From JBBRBB01 sp963830175 (lineage in GTDB: Bacteria > Bacteroidota > Bacteroidia > Chitinophagales > Chitinophagaceae), in assembly GCA_963830175.1 (NCBI GenBank), contig CAWHKV010000009.1:186001-250000 (forward strand): DNA of 64,000 nucleotides. Reading direction: 5' to 3'. The position numbers and the translations under genes were made by a program. Below the pieces are notes generated by a model. It saw nothing but the letters and a program-made list of their open reading frames with translations, had not been told where the DNA came from and did not search any database. Position 1 is the stretch's first letter. Every line of letters starts with the position of its first letter. Positions 63,309 through 64,000 of the stretch are shown here, one piece after another.

Positions 63309-64000
63309 TTAATCTACCTGCCATTCGGTATGAAATTTTCCTTCCCGGTCAATTCGCTCATAAGTATGCGCGCCAAAGTAATCACGTTGCGCCTGTATCA
63401 GATTTACCGGCATGCGCTCAGATGTGTAGGCATCGAAATAAGCCAATGCCGTGCTTAAGCCTGCTGTAGCAATACCTGCGGTTGCAGCATGTGCTACTAT
63501 TTTTCTTAATCCCGGTATTTTCTTTTTTAATTTCAATGCGATCTCTTCGTTCAATAAAATATTATTGATTGTAGCATCTGTTGAGTAGGCCTTGTAAAAA
63601 TCCTGCAGCATAGCAGCGCGGATAATGCACCCCCTGCGCCACACTTTAATAACATCTTTCAGGGGAATTTGCATATTTAATACTACCGAGGCTTTTTGTA
63701 ACATAGATAATCCCTGTGCATAACACATAACCATTCCGGCGTACATGGCTGCTTCTGCAAAATCTATTAATACTTTTTTCTCATCACTGATTCTTGATAC
63801 TTCAGGATTATACAGTTTGGCTGCTTTTGCTCTTTCGGTGCGGTAAACTGACATATGACGCATGGCAACTGCCATATCTATGGTTGGGATAGCTACGGGG
63901 AGATCCATTGCATCCTGCGAGGTCCACTTGCCCGTGCCTTTTGATCCTGCTGAATCAAGAATCATATCAAGCAAATCATTATCACTCTCATCATCTTTCT
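63309..64000 (-). CDS. gnd: 6-Phosphogluconate dehydrogenase (decarboxylating), 5' end cut by window
   Basis: The C-terminal 230 residues are present and the frame is open to the window end, so the start lies beyond 64000. SAGSKGTGKWTSQDAMDL and WRRGCIIRA, with YFGAHTYERID at the end, are the conserved Gnd C-terminal domain of the 470-residue class. It oxidises 6-phosphogluconate to ribulose 5-phosphate, CO2 and NADPH. First gene visible of the operon. Confidence 0.97.
   Translation of the reverse strand, partial: KDDESDNDLLDMILDSAGSKGTGKWTSQDAMDLPVAIPTIDMAVAMRHMSVYRTERAKAAKLYNPEVSRISDEKKVLIDFAEAAMYAGMVMCYAQGLSMLQKASVVLNMQIPLKDVIKVWRRGCIIRAAMLQDFYKAYSTDATINNILLNEEIALKLKKKIPGLRKIVAHAATAGIATAGLSTALAYFDAYTSERMPVNLIQAQRDYFGAHTYERIDREGKFHTEWQVD

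Noticed and set aside
1..64000. tRNA, rRNA, CRISPR arrays, insertion sequences or replication origin
   Set aside because: None recognised on reading both strands; no regularly spaced repeats, no transposase and no rRNA or tRNA signature were seen. A covariance-model search could still find a small RNA.

Overview
The window looks like a chromosomal segment from a Bacteroidota bacterium, most likely family Chitinophagaceae. The signs are DUF5686 and CarboxypepD-reg/TonB receptor proteins, a type IX secretion (T9SS) sorting tail, TAnnTTTG-type -7 boxes, a SurA-like foldase, and several proteins (NTF2-like, Dabb, SPOR) of the form usual in that family. I saw no rRNA, tRNA, CRISPR array, insertion sequence or prophage. 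The genus is not determinable by eye.

Left part (1-10.3 kb): a CarB piece that begins at the second carbamoyl-phosphate synthase half, a frameshifted DUF5686 outer-membrane-type protein, a broken delta-60-repeat protein with a T9SS tail, a patch of dispersed inverted/direct repeats, then deoC, a SPOR-domain protein, an M20 amidohydrolase, an orphan histidine kinase and a lone MlaE permease. From 10.3 to 15.1 kb, all on the minus strand, lies a small glycoconjugate cluster: two sulfotransferases, a GT4 glycosyltransferase and a protein resembling glucosamine inositolphosphorylceramide transferase (GINT-like).

Middle part (15.7-37.6 kb) reads as a stress-response island: CinA/PncC-like amidohydrolase, type II NADH dehydrogenase, YciF-like DUF892, SemiSWEET, low-affinity iron permease, topoisomerase IB, FAD/Rieske oxidoreductase, DUF2383, DUF5670 (lmo0937-like) and DUF1328 mini-membrane proteins, a Ku/LigD-type NHEJ operon, a GH1-like/UDP-galactopyranose mutase/glycosyltransferase operon, hydrophilic disordered proteins, and a YtxH/holin-like/small-protein triad. 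Embedded in it are its likely regulators: a receiver-PAS-histidine kinase, an NtrC-family activator, sigma-54 (RpoN) and a single-domain receiver. Several island genes have TGG-N(10)-[GA]C-like sequences 30-100 nt upstream that resemble -24/-12 promoters, so a local sigma-54 stress regulon is the main hypothesis I offer.

Right part (37.6-64 kb) is mostly envelope and central metabolism: a SurA-like PPIase, a pair of amidohydrolases with degenerate metal sites, an operon of M19 dipeptidase, SGNH hydrolase and GH3 beta-glucosidase, PaaE-like reductase with a TetR regulator and a flavin reductase, a frameshifted TonB receptor with a beta-helix lipoprotein, purD, a POT peptide transporter, a GT4, a frameshifted Dabb protein, a GH172/DUF2961 enzyme and the oxidative pentose-phosphate operon gnd-zwf-pgl, with gnd running off the end.

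Six conserved genes, and probably a seventh low-complexity one, carry single-base frameshifts while both halves remain otherwise intact. This is either an unusual burst of recent decay or, more likely, uncorrected sequencing indels. Affected genes are annotated over their full span.
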